From assembly GCA_965153455.1 (NCBI GenBank), contig OZ234502.1, forward strand, positions 12,555,495-12,619,494: DNA of 64,000 nt. The letters run 5' to 3'. A model generated the notes under the pieces. The model worked only from the letters and a program-made list of their open reading frames with translations, searched no databases and was not told the DNA's origin. The stretch is from Sphagnum compactum. Taxonomy: Eukaryota > Bryophyta > Sphagnopsida > Sphagnales. The translations under genes and the position numbers were made by a program. Positions 38,801 to 50,788 of this stretch are shown here, in pieces; the first letter of the stretch is position 1, and each line of letters opens with the position of its first letter.

Positions 38801-39819
38801 ACTTCCCCACTTATTGGATGGGCAGGGATACTGTGAGGTGTGTAGGCTTGGGTTTCTGATTCACTAGATCCATTACTCTCTGTCCGTGGTGATGCTCCTG
38901 GAGTCAATTCTGCCTCATTCTGTGCTGAATTTTCGGGCCCTGGCTCTCTCACACTTATGGTGATTTCCTCAGTGGAAGGAGGAGTCAGGTCCCTGGAAAC
39001 CCCTGGCTCACCTTCAAATCCCCTCCACATTTGTACCAAGGAGGATGCTCTCCTGCGAGGCCTTTCAGGTGCACTTTCTGGTGAGCGCACTGATGGACTC
39101 TCTTGTAGAAATGAAGCACCCAACATGGAAACCGTGTGCCTTCCAGCCAGAGCAAGCAACTCAGCCTCGCGAGCTTGCCTTTCCAGAGTGGTAATCATTT
39201 CCTCTGTCCTCGTGTCCCACATCTGCATGACTCTTGATTGCCGTCTACGTGGCAAATCGGGAGAATGTGTGCTGTTTGTGTGATTTTCATCAAACAATGG
39301 TTGCTGCAGGTGACCCAAGTCTTCTCCTGCTCCTCCTCCTCCTCTTTCAATGTTGTTGCTATGGTCATCCTGGAACTGATCAACCTGCATATTTTGGCAG
39401 GAACTGCATCGTGAAAAGGACCCGCTCGCCTCCTTGAGCACATCTGTGAGATGCACTTCAGGATGGTTCTGATGTGTGCTTGCTGAACCCAAATTATGGT
39501 GCTCACTGGTCTCCTCTTGCAGTGCTGAGAAGGAATTTGAGCCACTGTTGCTCCTACTGATCTCATGAGCAGAACTACAAGAGGCAATTGCCATGCATGT
39601 GTTGAGATGATCCTGCACCAGCTCCTCCAATCCTCTCCGAAACTCAACATCGGCATTTGTCACGGGATGAGCCTCCAGAAGCTGAATTTGCTCCTGCTTC
39701 TGCTGCACATGCTGCAAGTGCAGAATGGCAGACACTCTTTCATCCACTTCTTCTTCCTCCTCCACCATCCCACTCATCACTCCAGCTGACCCTGTTCCAC
39801 AAGCTTCACATCCTTCCAT
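35870..39819 (-). CDS. RING-type E3 ubiquitin ligase with C-terminal RING finger (RING/U-box superfamily)
   Basis: Seven coding exons on minus: 39819-38305, 37847-37750, 37609-37319, 37127-36866, about 36714-36447, 36298-36199, 35987-35870. Phases join to about 883 residues; only the start of exon 5 is uncertain (36714 or 36720, both in frame). The last 55 residues form a RING with ligands C831, C834, C846, H848, C852, C855, C866 and C869, in the XIAP/Neuralized-like spacing (motifs CGHMCTC and CPMCRAPI). The chain also has four short repeats of the type RVxQxW (about 196, 260, 366, 403), the block [11 protein letters not shown], and a helical block with [20 protein letters not shown]. This layout matches plant proteins such as Arabidopsis At5g04460. 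The expected role is transfer of ubiquitin from an E2 to unknown substrates. A poly-Gln run lies in exon 4. Confidence 0.93.
37841..38163. repeat. 110-bp tandem triplication in a RING-gene intron, copying the 3' splice site
   Basis: Three copies start at 37841, 37951 and 38061 with ATCTTCCCTG and share GCAAGTACTGAATCCATGCA and GTAGTAGTACTGCAAAACAC. The period is exactly 110 bases. On the minus strand each copy holds the acceptor of exon 2, CTGCAG then GGAAGAT (CTTCAG in the third copy). Confidence 0.95.
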
Positions 39820-39824
39820 CTGCA

Positions 39825-40640
39825 CCACCTGCAGTATCAACAATTCCTTTGAAATTGAGCCAAAAATTAGTCAAGCTCAATTCGCAACTGCAACCCAAAT
39901 TGCAACAACAAAAAATTCCTCAACAATCCAGCAGCAGATCAAGCCCAATTGGCACAAATCCTTCACTAACAATCACAAATAGGATTCTTCCATTTCCTCT
40001 TCTTAGAACAAAATTCCAAACCGCTAAACCCTAAAATCTTATGACCACAAACAGCTACTCCCCAGTAACCCAAGACATAATTCATTTGGTCCAGATGGGT
40101 CTTTCTCAAGACAAACACTACCCTAGTAGCAGTCACAGCACGTCATCCTTACCACCCATAACCCTCCCCCCCCCCAAACAAAAAAAAACCAACTAACACA
40201 ACAATGAATTGAATTCCTCAAAATCCATAACCATCATCATCATTACCATCTCCTGCTTCCAAATTTTCTGGTTTGTAACTTCTCTTGGGTTTCCCAAAAA
40301 CAGATGAAACCACAGAGATTGCAGAGTAGGTGCAAAATGTGATCCACAGGCAGCAAGCAAACGAAAGCGAGTTGGACAAGGGGGAGGTAGGGGTTGCTCC
40401 CCAAAAAAATAAAGCTGCTACCTGAAGAGGGGCATACCTTGCTTGTTGGCAGCACCAAAGAGGTCGTCGAGCTAGGCCAGCGCGCACACAGACACGCACG
40501 CAGCGAGAAGCACACGCGATCGCAAAGAGGGAGAGTTTGTGGCGCGACGCACAAGGGAACAACAACTCAGCGAAAGAGGAAGCAACGAAGCGAAGGGAAG
40601 GGAAGGGAAGGGAAGGGAATCCAAAGCGGGCAGCAATTTA
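39825..40640 (-). promoter_or_regulatory. Probable 5' UTR with intron, RING gene
   Basis: The minus strand has a good donor at about 40436 (CAAGCAAG then GTATGC). It has an acceptor CTGCAG just before the ATG at 39819. Upstream of the donor is a CT-rich leader (CCCTT units at 40590-40620), typical of plant 5' untranslated exons. I infer a leader intron of about 0.6 kb. The first exon edge is not visible. Confidence 0.5.
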
Positions 40641-40689
40641 GGGCAAGACTCGGTCAAGCAGTAAAAATAGCAACGTGGTAACAAAGGTA

Positions 40690-41910
40690 AAATAAAATTA
40701 TTAGGTGTGTCACAGTGCTGTAACTATTATTTTCCTTTTCACATTTGTAAAAACCCGCTGCACTTTGTGGCAGTGTGAATGGAGAGTGCCTTTCCTTATG
40801 AGCTGTAATCCACATTATTTTTCATATTTGTACCATGATATCCGATGGGTACCAATATGGTACAAGGCGGGTATATATATATGTATGTAAAGTAAAGACG
40901 TTTTACGCTGGCTAAAACACCCAAAGTAACTTTTTTTTGGGGGGAATCTAACCATGGTACCAGTATTGGTAAGGTGTTGGTTCACCCAAGGTTGATCGAC
41001 TGAACACTATTGTAAACCCCAAACCCACCCCAACGGTAAAGTGGGCTAAAGTGGGTTAGGGTGAACCAGCACTTACAATGGTAAGTAGGTATACCCTTCA
41101 CGTTCTTGAGTGAAAGCCTCTCTAATAGAGGCTATATTTAACTCACCAAAAGTTAAATTTGGACTATAGACCCTGATTTACCACACTACCTTGGCAGCTT
41201 CCACACCAATTATATTACTTGTAAATATGCTGAAATTTTCACCCAAAAAAAAATTCATAGAACAAAAATTTTGTGATGGAAAATATGCAAAATATTTAAA
41301 TAATCAGATTTTTTATATTTTTTCAACCACACTGACTCTTTGAATTCGAGGTGTTTATTTTTATTTTATTTTTTTCAAATTTTCATTTTATTTTTCCAAT
41401 TTTTTTTCCCCCAATATTCCTGTTTCTATTTTTTGGGGAATAGGTGGACTGGTGATCATTCACAAGAGGAATGAGCCAAATTTGGATAGAGGTCAGACAG
41501 GAAAGTATTAAATCTTTAATAATCGGTCTTCGTTAAGACAATCTTTCAGGAACTCATTGCCTAAATATGGCAATTTCAGATCTTTTTTCCTCAAAATATG
41601 GCGACTTTGGTGCTTTTTTTTCTCAAAAAAGAGAAAAAAAAAAAAAAAAAAACCCTTTGAACACTCCACACTGGATTTTTTTAATGGGATATTCATAATG
41701 TTTAAAAGCAACCCAAAAATACTTAACACCTTAATAATACCTTAATTACACCTTAAACCATTTGGGCAACAATTTTCACAAATCAAATTCCATTTGTGTA
41801 ATTGCTTCTTTGGAGGGGTTTCCATGGTAGAATGGGCCATCTACGGCTTGCTAGTTGAGGGCTTTTACAAGATAGAATAGGCAGTCCATAGCCATGTTGT
41901 GAGGGTATTA
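40690..41910. other. No gene seen
   Basis: Intergenic DNA past the RING gene's 5' end. It contains an A run (41635-41652) and repeated GGTACC-like words around 40850-40960. No conserved frame. Confidence 0.5.
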
Positions 41911-42309
41911 TTTGGTTTATAGTAGCTTAAGGGGATTTGGCCCCCCTAGGTAATAATAATATTATTATAATAATAGTAATTTAATAATAAATTAAATTAT
42001 TAAATAGACCTATTATTATATTATAGACCAAAATCCCTTAAGCTATATTTAATAGGTCTATTTTATAATAATAATAGGTCTATTTTACATGAGGATTTTT
42101 GAAACATGATTTTTTTTTTGTCTTGTGTTGAAACTTGAGATTAATTATAGAATTATAATATCTTGAAGGATTTTGGTTTCTTTTAGAGGATTTTTGGAAG
42201 ATTGTATTTTTTTGGATGGTGAAATATTTGAGTTTCCGTAATTCTTCTTTTGCATTAAGATACTTTCTAATGTAAATGGCAAGGTCACAATGTGACACGC
42301 CCCTTGTTG
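41911..42309. repeat. Dispersed repeat, copy B (partner at 16650-16937)
   Basis: Same orientation as copy A. It carries an extra AT-rich insert at about 41955-42065 containing an inverted repeat (AGCTTAAGGGGATTTGG against CCAAAATCCCTTAAGCT). Confidence 0.8.
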
Positions 42310-42636
42310 GCACAAGAATCGAAGAGCAGAACTAGTGTTTTGTTAGATCTAAAATCAGAACTAAATCGTGAAAAAATATTTTTTAAAACACACGATCACA
42401 ATCTTTATTTAATTAGGAAAGTTGGGTTTTTTTTTTTTTTTGGAAAACTTAAATAAGTAAGGGGAACTTTTTATACCTACTTTAAAATATTAATTTTGAT
42501 TTGTTGTTGAACTTGGTATCAATATAAAAATTTTATTTTATATTAATTTTTTATAAAATTGTGTATCCATACAATCATCACTAGCATTGAGAGATGTGTA
42601 ATGTGTACATAGAAAGTGTAACCTAATTTTTGAACT

Positions 42637-42661
42637 AGGGTTTAGGGTTTAGGGTTTAGGG
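42637..42661. repeat. Interstitial telomere-like repeat (TTTAGGG)n
   Basis: About 3.5 units of TTTAGGG. Confidence 0.9.
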
Positions 42662-42797
42662 TGCACCAACATTCCATAGTTGTTGGGGGTATCTTAAGAT
42701 ATTTCTTTTCAAGTATTTTATATCTTTTTGAGAATTTCTTTTCTTTTCTTTTCTTTTACTTTTTAATGAGATTAAAAAATGTACCATTTTACACTGG

Positions 42798-42867
42798 AGA
42801 AGGGTCTACAAAAGTCTATCTATCTGTAGACCCTTCTTGGCACTTGGCCTGCTGGCCTTGTGCCAAG
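42798..42867. repeat. Two adjacent hairpins
   Basis: The first stem is perfect over 13 bases (AGAAGGGTCTACA at 42798 with its complement at 42825-42837). The second, overlapping its edge, pairs CTTGGCACTTGGCC (42836-42849) with GGCCTTGTGCCAAG (42854-42867) with two mismatches. The pairing is much stronger and more GC-rich than the surroundings. Confidence 0.85.
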
Positions 42868-43869
42868 TGTCTCAAATGATAAGTATTAAAGAAAGGTCCA
42901 ATGCAGTGTTGGGCAGATATTAGAAACTGGAACAGACCCATGGTTATCAAGGTGGTCCATATGACTCAAACTGTGGTTCTCAAGAAAATCAAATACCCGG
43001 TTTCAATATATAACCATAGTTTTGCCAAAAAAAATTGACAGAAGATGAAATAGCCAGTCAGAAAATCACTGATTTTTTCATGAAAATCGTAGGTTCTTTT
43101 TTTTTTTTTTTTTTTTTTGGGGAAATAACAAGGACTGGGGTTCTTCAATTTTGATTTTTTTTCAAAAAACTGAAATTGGCAGTTCTCTCATTTTGAAATA
43201 TTAAAAAAACTGAAACTGTGTTTAATTTTGATTATGTTTGAGAATTCAAATAATTGCACAACACTACTCTATAGCTAGCTAGACCCTTCTCCTATGTGCA
43301 AAAACCTAAGAGACTTCATGGACTAGGCAACAAGCGATTCGATGGGGTAATTAATCATGGCATTGTTTTTTTGTCCACTCTTATTAGGGCTATCACAATA
43401 GCACATTAGAGTTAGGTATTGTAATATTTTTTCGGGTTCAGCATCTTGCTATCAAATAATTATTTTATTTTGAAATTTTGATTTTGGCACAATTTTTTTA
43501 AAAAATTTGACAAAAATTTATTAAATTTTTAAAAATATTTGACGTAGGTTTTGATCCTAGAACCTCCCATGCATGAAATACTACACTAACCACTGGCATA
43601 CCTTCAAGCATTGAAAAGCAAGGTTTATTTTTTAATTTGTGCATACACAAAGTTAAAAAAAAGAAAAAAATTAGAAACTTTGTGACAAAATAGTGCAATT
43701 TTTTGCAGGGTTACATTGTCAGGTCCATAAAAGGTGCTTGTAAACAAATTTTGACTTTAATAAACAATAATTTTTTAAAAATTCAACAGGAAAAGGACCT
43801 TAATTTTCTAAATTTTTTGACATTTTATAAAATAATATAATTTTTGTTGAACCTAAAAAGGTACTACAA

Positions 43870-44090
43870 TATCTCTAAAGTAATGAAAACATAGCACCAA
43901 CACCCTAGGTTTGGTCTTAAATAGGGTAAGACTTTTTTTTTAAAACTAAAAAAAATACATTAAATTCAACTCAAGGTGAAACACAAAAAGCCAGCAATTG
44001 TTGTGGTAAACTGAGTTTCATCCTCTCTTTCCTTTTTCCTAAACGCCTCCACTGCTGTTACATATGTTTTCATTGTTCCTACTAATGTTG
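43870..44090. repeat. MITE family copy 2 (truncated)
   Basis: It starts TATCTCTAAAGTAATG and keeps the order of the complete copy at 46481: AGCACCA, GGTTTGGTC, GTGGTAAACTGAGTTTCATC, CGCCTCCACTGCTG. The second half is missing. Confidence 0.75.
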
Positions 44091-44529
44091 GGTGGGTATC
44101 AGAAAAATGTGAGAATCACGCATGGTTTCAAGCTAGTTTTTAGTTTGAAAACCTTAGGGTATCACATTAAATGATGCCGTTACAAAACTCGACTACAAGG
44201 TTTTATGTAGTGTGAAAATTGAGCCTTTGAAACTCTAATCAAATGTAAATTTATATTTTATTGAAACTTGCATAGGGTATTAAAACAAATTCAAGATCAA
44301 GGTTTTAGGTTTAGAATTAATTAGATAGTTAGTAGCTAGTACAGTTTAGTGTTTAGTGTCTAGTTAGTAGTTAATTTAGGATTTTGTTAGGTTTAGGGTT
44401 TAGCAAATAAACGATGGTCGTTTGCCGCTTCATGTAAAACAAGTGTTTCAAAAAAAAAATTCACTATGTTTGAGTTATTTTGCTCTCTTCTTTGTTAGTT
44501 GTTCAGATTAATTAGCTTGATTAGTTGTT

Positions 44530-45030
44530 TTGGTTAGTAGTTAGTAGTTGTTTCGATGCTTTTTGTTTGATCTCCTTGTTTGACACTCCTTGTTGATGAT
44601 GTTGTTCTTGTTGTTCATTGCTCGATGCTACTACTCATTGCTCAACATTCCTTATTGATGCTGATGTTCCTATTGTTCTTTGTTCGACCTTGCTGCTCCT
44701 TGCTTGACGTTGTTGCTCTTTACTTAACGTTATTGCTATTTGTTTAACACAACTACTCCTCTTGTTGTTCCTTGCTTAACGTTGTTGCTTCTTATTTAAC
44801 ATTATTGTTATTTGTTTAACATAGCTATTCCTTTTGCTGCTCCTTGTTTGATGTTGTTATTCCTCTTGTTACTCTTTACTCAACACTGTTGTTCCTCTCG
44901 TTGCCCCTCTAATTACTCCTTACGTCGACGTTGTTACTCCTTTTATTGCTCCTTGTGTCAACGTTGTTGTTCCTTGTTCACCTCTACTATTATTCTTGTT
45001 GTTTCTTGTTCAATGTTATTGTTTTTGTTC
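44530..45030. repeat. Degenerate minisatellite, unit about 30 bases
   Basis: Units resemble TGCTCCTTGTTTGACGTTGT and repeat imperfectly about fifteen times. It creates a spurious open frame on plus (44812-45195). Confidence 0.85.
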
Positions 45031-45759
45031 TTCTTGTTTCAAATTGGTATTTCCCTTGTTAGTTTTTTGCAAGTGTGGGAGGAGTTATCCAAATTCAAGT
45101 TCTTCAAGCTAAATTTGAAAGGTGAGATTTTATTTTTCAATCTTTGTTCGTTGATGAATTTTTTTATTATCCATGTTGTTTTTGAGAAATTTTGATTGAC
45201 AATGTGTTTGTTTGTTGTGTGCAAGAACTATCTAGACATTGTACATTTAATTATACACATTGCATCTCACTTTTTACACATTGCATTTCATTTGCACAAT
45301 TGCATTGTGTAAATTTTCAGCACATTGCATCTTTTTTAAAATTTTCTTTCAATTGCTTGTAAATGTGTAGGTTGATTTTCAAATAGTTGGCAAAATCTTA
45401 TTTTGGCAAAAAAAACATATCTATTTCTAATTTCTCCTTCAAGGTAAGTAATTTGAAAACTCATTTGAACAAAATGAAATAGTCAACATATAAAAATGTT
45501 GAAATTTTTTTTAAGAAATTTAATTTTTTGTGCAATTTTGTTATTTTTAAACATTAAAATTAATATTTGAGATAATAACATTTATGATAATCAATATGTG
45601 AAAATTAGCTTTGAAAACTGACTGGTATAAGATGTCTGAGGATTGGCGCTTTGAAACCTGAGAGAAATTATTTTTTGCAAATTTTTTAAAAACCCTGCCC
45701 AGATCTTTAAAAGATGAAAATAATTTTCTTAAAAAGAACTGGATTGGTTCTTTCAAAAC

Positions 45760-45908
45760 ATTCTAATACCTGGATTGGTGCATTAAATGCTGGATTTCAG
45801 CATTTCATACCGAGATTTAATAAAATTTCCTTGCTTCATGGATACCATTGAAAGAGGGGTTTGGGGGTGAAAGGAGGCCCAAAGACAGGGTGACTTTATA
45901 GATATCTC
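45760..45908. repeat. MITE family copy 3 (truncated)
   Basis: It matches the right third of 46481-46893 (CAGCATTTCATACCGAGATTT, GGTGAAAGGAGGCCCAAAGA) and ends at a diverged terminal repeat, GACTTTATAGATATCTC, followed by TA. Confidence 0.78.
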
Positions 45909-46480
45909 TATTGTGTCCTAGACTTTGGGCTCTCTTCTTGAAATCTAAATTGAAGATTAACTTGCAATTGATCAAATAGGTATTTCACTATCAATTTTGT
46001 ATTAACCAGATCCCCTCATACTAGGTTAATACATTTTCAGGTTCAGCACTCAGGTGTTGAATAATTATCATTTTTTCAAAATCCACTTCGGCAGTCAAAA
46101 ATATAATTTACAAAATTTGAGCTCGATAGGAACAAAGAAAGGAACTCTTGAGGTTTCCACCAATTTTTTAATTTTTCCTCCCTTTTAAATTCTTTAAATT
46201 TTGAGATTTTCAAACATATAATTTCTTAAAATTTTGAAATTTTCAAAAAATAATTTTAATTATTTTTGAACCTGAAAAGGTACTAAGGTACTTACTTTTA
46301 AACGTTTGGTTGGGTTGATCCTACTTGTGATTGAACAACCCTAATCTCACTCGCATATGACTGACTCACTACCCATTGGCCTATATTAAACCTCTACAAA
46401 AAGTAATCCTCAAGTTCTAGGATGGGCTTCACCTCACTATTTCAAGTGCAGGCCACATTCCTCAACTAATATTCATAATA

Positions 46481-46893
46481 GAGTTATCCGTAAAGTAAGA
46501 AAAACACAGCACCATAACCCTGAGTTTGGTCATACACAGGGTGAGATTGAAAAAAAAACTCCAAAAAAGTACATTAGCATTCAAGGGGGGGATGAAACTC
46601 GGAAAACCATCAATTTTGGTGGTAAATTGAGTTTCATCCTGTGTTTCCTTTTTCCTGAGCGCCTCCACTGCTGCTACATATATTTTCATGGCTCCTAACT
46701 GTACAACTACTATAATTAGTCTCGAACCTCGTGCATTTAAATACTGAGTTTCAGCAGTTCATACTGAGTTGGAGCATTTCATGCTGAGATTTAATAAAAT
46801 GTCTTTACTTTGCAGATACCACTGAAAGAGGGGATAGGGGGTGAAAGGAGGCCCAAAGACAGGGTGAAGACAGGGTTACTTTACGGATAACTC
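46481..46893. mobile_element. Complete MITE with TA target duplication
   Basis: The 18-base terminal inverted repeats are perfect: GAGTTATCCGTAAAGTAA at 46481 and its complement ending at 46893. TA flanks both sides (46479-46480 and 46894-46895). The 413-base body carries no protein. A TA duplication fits the Tc1/mariner or pogo superfamily. Confidence 0.9.
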
Positions 46894-46895
46894 TA

Positions 46896-49800
46896 ATAAA
46901 TTGCTATTTACCAAATGCACACCCTCAGAGCTACTTAAACAAATTTCTGAACCATTTTTACAAATTACCTCAGACTCTCCAAACACATGGTCAAGTTGAT
47001 ATATCTTTGCTCATGCTCTTTAAGGGCACGTTCCCATGAGTGCGAACTGGCCCACTTTCCTCACCCAAATTGTGGTGGTAATTATGCAAAAAGTTCCCAA
47101 ACCCACTCAAATAATTTGAGTGGGTTCTCACTATTTCTATGGCTGCCCCTCTCCCCTCCCACCAGTGTTGGCAATTTTTTGTCAAATTTCGACCGGAAAC
47201 AAATGATTTCAATCTATATAAATGATTTTTCATGGGAAAGGGTCATGGAAAAGACCCAAATTCGCCAGTTTTGAAGATTTTTATTATAACTTCCAGTAGG
47301 TAGCCAAGAAAATAAAAAGGACTCTGTTATTTTTCTACTTCCATATGTAGTGCGTAGCCAAATTTGACTAAATTATTTTCTCGATGATTGCCACTTTGAT
47401 TACATCACAAAATCCTTATAAGAAACCATGCCACCCACCCCACTCCCAAGTTCAATGGAATATTGGAAGTGTCTATAGTCCTAATTGTCCACTATGTGCT
47501 CATTATACCTTACCCTAGGGTCAGTTTTGTCATTAAATAATCCTCAAAATAGTGAAATGAATTTTTGTGAAATTATGAAGTTGATATGTTGAAAATCATC
47601 ATAATCATCGTAGGCTACACTCTGAATAATTTCACTATTCATGAGACAAATATCATAATTAGGTCATGAAATATTTGATAATTTCAAGTTTTAAAAACGA
47701 ATTAAATTTTTGAAAAAAATTAATTATTTGTTTTGTCAATGTGGAAACTAACCCTAGGCTCTTAATTTTTTTTCAAAACCAAAAAGGAAGCAGTTGTCCC
47801 CAAACCAAACCAAACTTCCCTAAGTATCCTTCTACCTTTGAGCTTTCTAAAAGCACCCACCCTCCCAATCTTCGTCTGCAAGTCAGCTTAAGTACTCATA
47901 TTTCAACTGACACCTCTTTTGCTAATTGCTCGATTAATTTTATTATGGTCCCATGGTTCAAATCATCTCTCCCTTAAGTGGCAATCCATGTTTTGGCCAT
48001 AGGGTAAACATGCCTCCCATCAACCATCACTCAATAATCTAACGTTGATCTAATGCAAACTAGCATTGGTGATAATGGTAACACATATGTCCTATGATTG
48101 AATATTCAATTTTGAAATTTTGTGTTTGAGGTTTTTTAGGGTATTGAGATGGAATGTTATTTTTGTGTGTGGTTATGGGTGTGGGAAACAACTAGTATTA
48201 AAAAAATAGTTGTTGTTGTTATATTTAAATATGTTTGGTGATGCGAAAGAAACAACACAATTACATGCATACTATAGTACATTGGTGGATTGAGCATTAA
48301 TGTGCTGAATAATTAATATAATATAAAGTTTTTTTAATTCGGCACATGAGTTCTTATTTTGAAATTTTCAGCATGTAACGAAAAAATACAATAGAATCAG
48401 TGAACTTGTCACAAATTTCCTCTTACACTTTTGGTTAGACTAATCAAAATTCTTGATACTTTGTTGGACGAAATGGGTTCAAATATGATTGCCTTGATTA
48501 AAATTTCAAAAAATTTAACATAAATGTTTTTTCTGAAAATTTCAACAAAACTAAATATATATAATTTGTGCCGAAATTACCCAGGTATTACAATGTATAG
48601 TTGAAAACAAATAAGGTGGAAAATTTATTTTAATCAAGTTTTGAACATTTGGTTATGGGTGTGTTTTGAAACAATTCAAGAAAAAATCAAGCAATTTTTT
48701 CAAAGGCAATGATTTGTTTATGAGTGGGTTGGATTCATTTTCAAGAGACAACACCAATTTATCCAAAAAAGATGTTTGGTTATGGGGCTTGTTTCTCACA
48801 TTAAAGGGCGTGCAATTGTTCATAAATAAATAAGCTTTAAAATTTATCAAAGATACAGTGCACAAAAATCACCAAAGGACATAAAATCTTTGAATTCTTT
48901 AAAGAAGCACATTTATTAATCTTCCAAAGGAGGGACCTTGCAAACTCCTACTACAAAACACTTTGCATTCCTTTCAAAAAAATTCAGCACAAGATCAAGT
49001 TTAAACTTACATTAAAATCAAATGAGTAATTCATTTTTACTTTCATTTTTTTCTCAAATATGTATTTTCTATGAGCTATAGTAGAAGAACAATTTCAACT
49101 ATGCTTAAAATTCTGAAGTCATAATGTTGTAATGTTAGAGTATTGAAAATTACAAAAACAAACAACAATTTAGATCTACTAATAAAAGAAAAGTATGTAA
49201 AATTGATAGTTCAAGTTTGAAACTTTATCTGTTGAAAACAAGTTTCCAAAAAAAAAACATGTAGAAAAACCAAAGCAAGGTTCAAAAGTAGATCTAGAAA
49301 TATCAAATCTCAAGGTGAAAGTAGAACATGTAGAAGAGAGATCACCATTAGAAATAGGGACAAAGACCATGGATCATATTTACAACTAAAGGTTTAAAAA
49401 ATATTTGAATTACCATTGGATCCAACAATCTATAGTTTGAAATGTTGGATAAGGATATTCAAGAGAGCAAGGGACCAACTAAGTTATATCCATCACTTAT
49501 ATAACAACTTGCACATCAACAAAAGATGTTGATAGATTATAGATTTTTATATTTTCGTCAATTATATTATAAAATTACTTTGAACATGCATTAACAATGT
49601 TTCCAAACTTATTACACTTTCTAGATTTTTGGGTTGTATACAAGAGAAAGAAGGGCATATCAACTTCAACGCAATGGACAACACGACTCCCACAACAACA
49701 CAACTTTTAGAGGTATAAATTGTAACAAACATCAATGACTAATTGTGATGGATGCAAGCATTAAACACCATCTTCCAACAGATGGAATTCATCCATAATG
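46896..49800. other. No gene seen
   Basis: No conserved frame. A palindrome with 13-base arms, AACCCACTCAAAT, lies at 47099-47125 inside a somewhat GC-richer patch (47030-47170) that may be a small mobile element. Confidence 0.5.
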
Positions 49801-49804
49801 TTCA

Positions 49805-50015
49805 TCCATAACTCTTAGTTAACTTTTAGTTAAGGCCTAATTAACTCCTAATTAATTCTTAATTAAGTCCCAGTTAACTCATAGTTAAGTCATAATTAAT
49901 TTTTAATTAATTTTTAGTTAAGTCTTAATTAACTTTAATTAACTCTTAATTGATTCCTAATTAAGTCTAGTTAACTTTCAGTTAAGTGTCAATTAACTCA
50001 TAGTCAACTCTCAGT
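49805..50015. repeat. Degenerate short tandem repeat of TTAATTAACTC type
   Basis: About eighteen imperfect units of roughly 11 bases (TTAATTAACTC, TAGTTAAGTC) lie in a row. Confidence 0.85.
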
Positions 50016-50783
50016 TATGAAAGTTCTCAAAAAACTTCCTTATTTAATGCACACATAGAAGCTTTCTTCAAAGCTTCTTCGAACTAGGTCCCCAAAAAGG
50101 TATAAATAGGAGTAGGACCCTTCATTTTTTTCAATCTATTCAAAACCAATTCTAGGCACGATCTTACACCATAGTCTTGTCATGTTTTTTTCATGTTCAT
50201 GTTTACATATGTTAGCATAATAAAAATTTGTTTTCATGTTTGTTTTACACATCTCATGTTTTTGTTTTTAGTTCTTGTGGTCTTGTTTTTGAATCACATA
50301 ATTTTGTTTTGTTCCTTGTTTGAAAATTAGATTAAATTATTTCCTTTAACTTTTGTTTTTATGTTTTTTCGTGTCCTTGACACTAAGCAAATGAAGACGA
50401 TTACACAACAAATGAAGAAGTTAATCACAATTAAGATTGGGGGTGAAGAATTCATTCTTGCAAATTTTTTGTATATAATTGAAATAATTCAACAAATAAC
50501 AATTGAAAATTTGCTCACTAACATGTTAGAAAATGATTAACATTAATATGTGGATATGTTTCAAAATCTTATAATGATTGAAGAACAATTAAAATATATT
50601 AATGTTGTAAACCTACACGAAGATAAATTTGAAATATTGCATGAAATTCAATCTCTTCTAAATTTAGCGTAGGAATTCATGTGTTTGCACAACTTGTTAT
50701 CATTCCTTCATTTACCTACAATATAAATAGAAGGAAAAAACCATTAATTGATTATTCCTAGTCACATGTTGTGGCATCTACTA
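50016..50783. other. No gene seen; promoter-like TATA sequence
   Basis: A strong plant-like TATA box, TATAAATAGG, lies at 50101, and an AATAAAA signal follows about 120 bases later, a spacing seen in LTRs. No matching second LTR or coding region was found. Confidence 0.35.
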
Positions 50784-50788
50784 AATAC

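Noticed and set aside
39820-39843. Upstream start for the RING protein
   Set aside because: The frame opens at TTG and crosses a good splice acceptor (CTGCAG). The ATG at 39819 is the first usable start.
44812-45195. 127-codon open frame as a gene
   Set aside because: It is produced by the minisatellite and has repetitive Cys/Ser/Leu composition.
47030-47260. Conserved gene fragment around the palindrome at 47099
   Set aside because: Both strands are open only for short distances and show no known domain.
49805-50015. CRISPR-like array
   Set aside because: Units are short, degenerate and without unique spacers, and the genome is eukaryotic.
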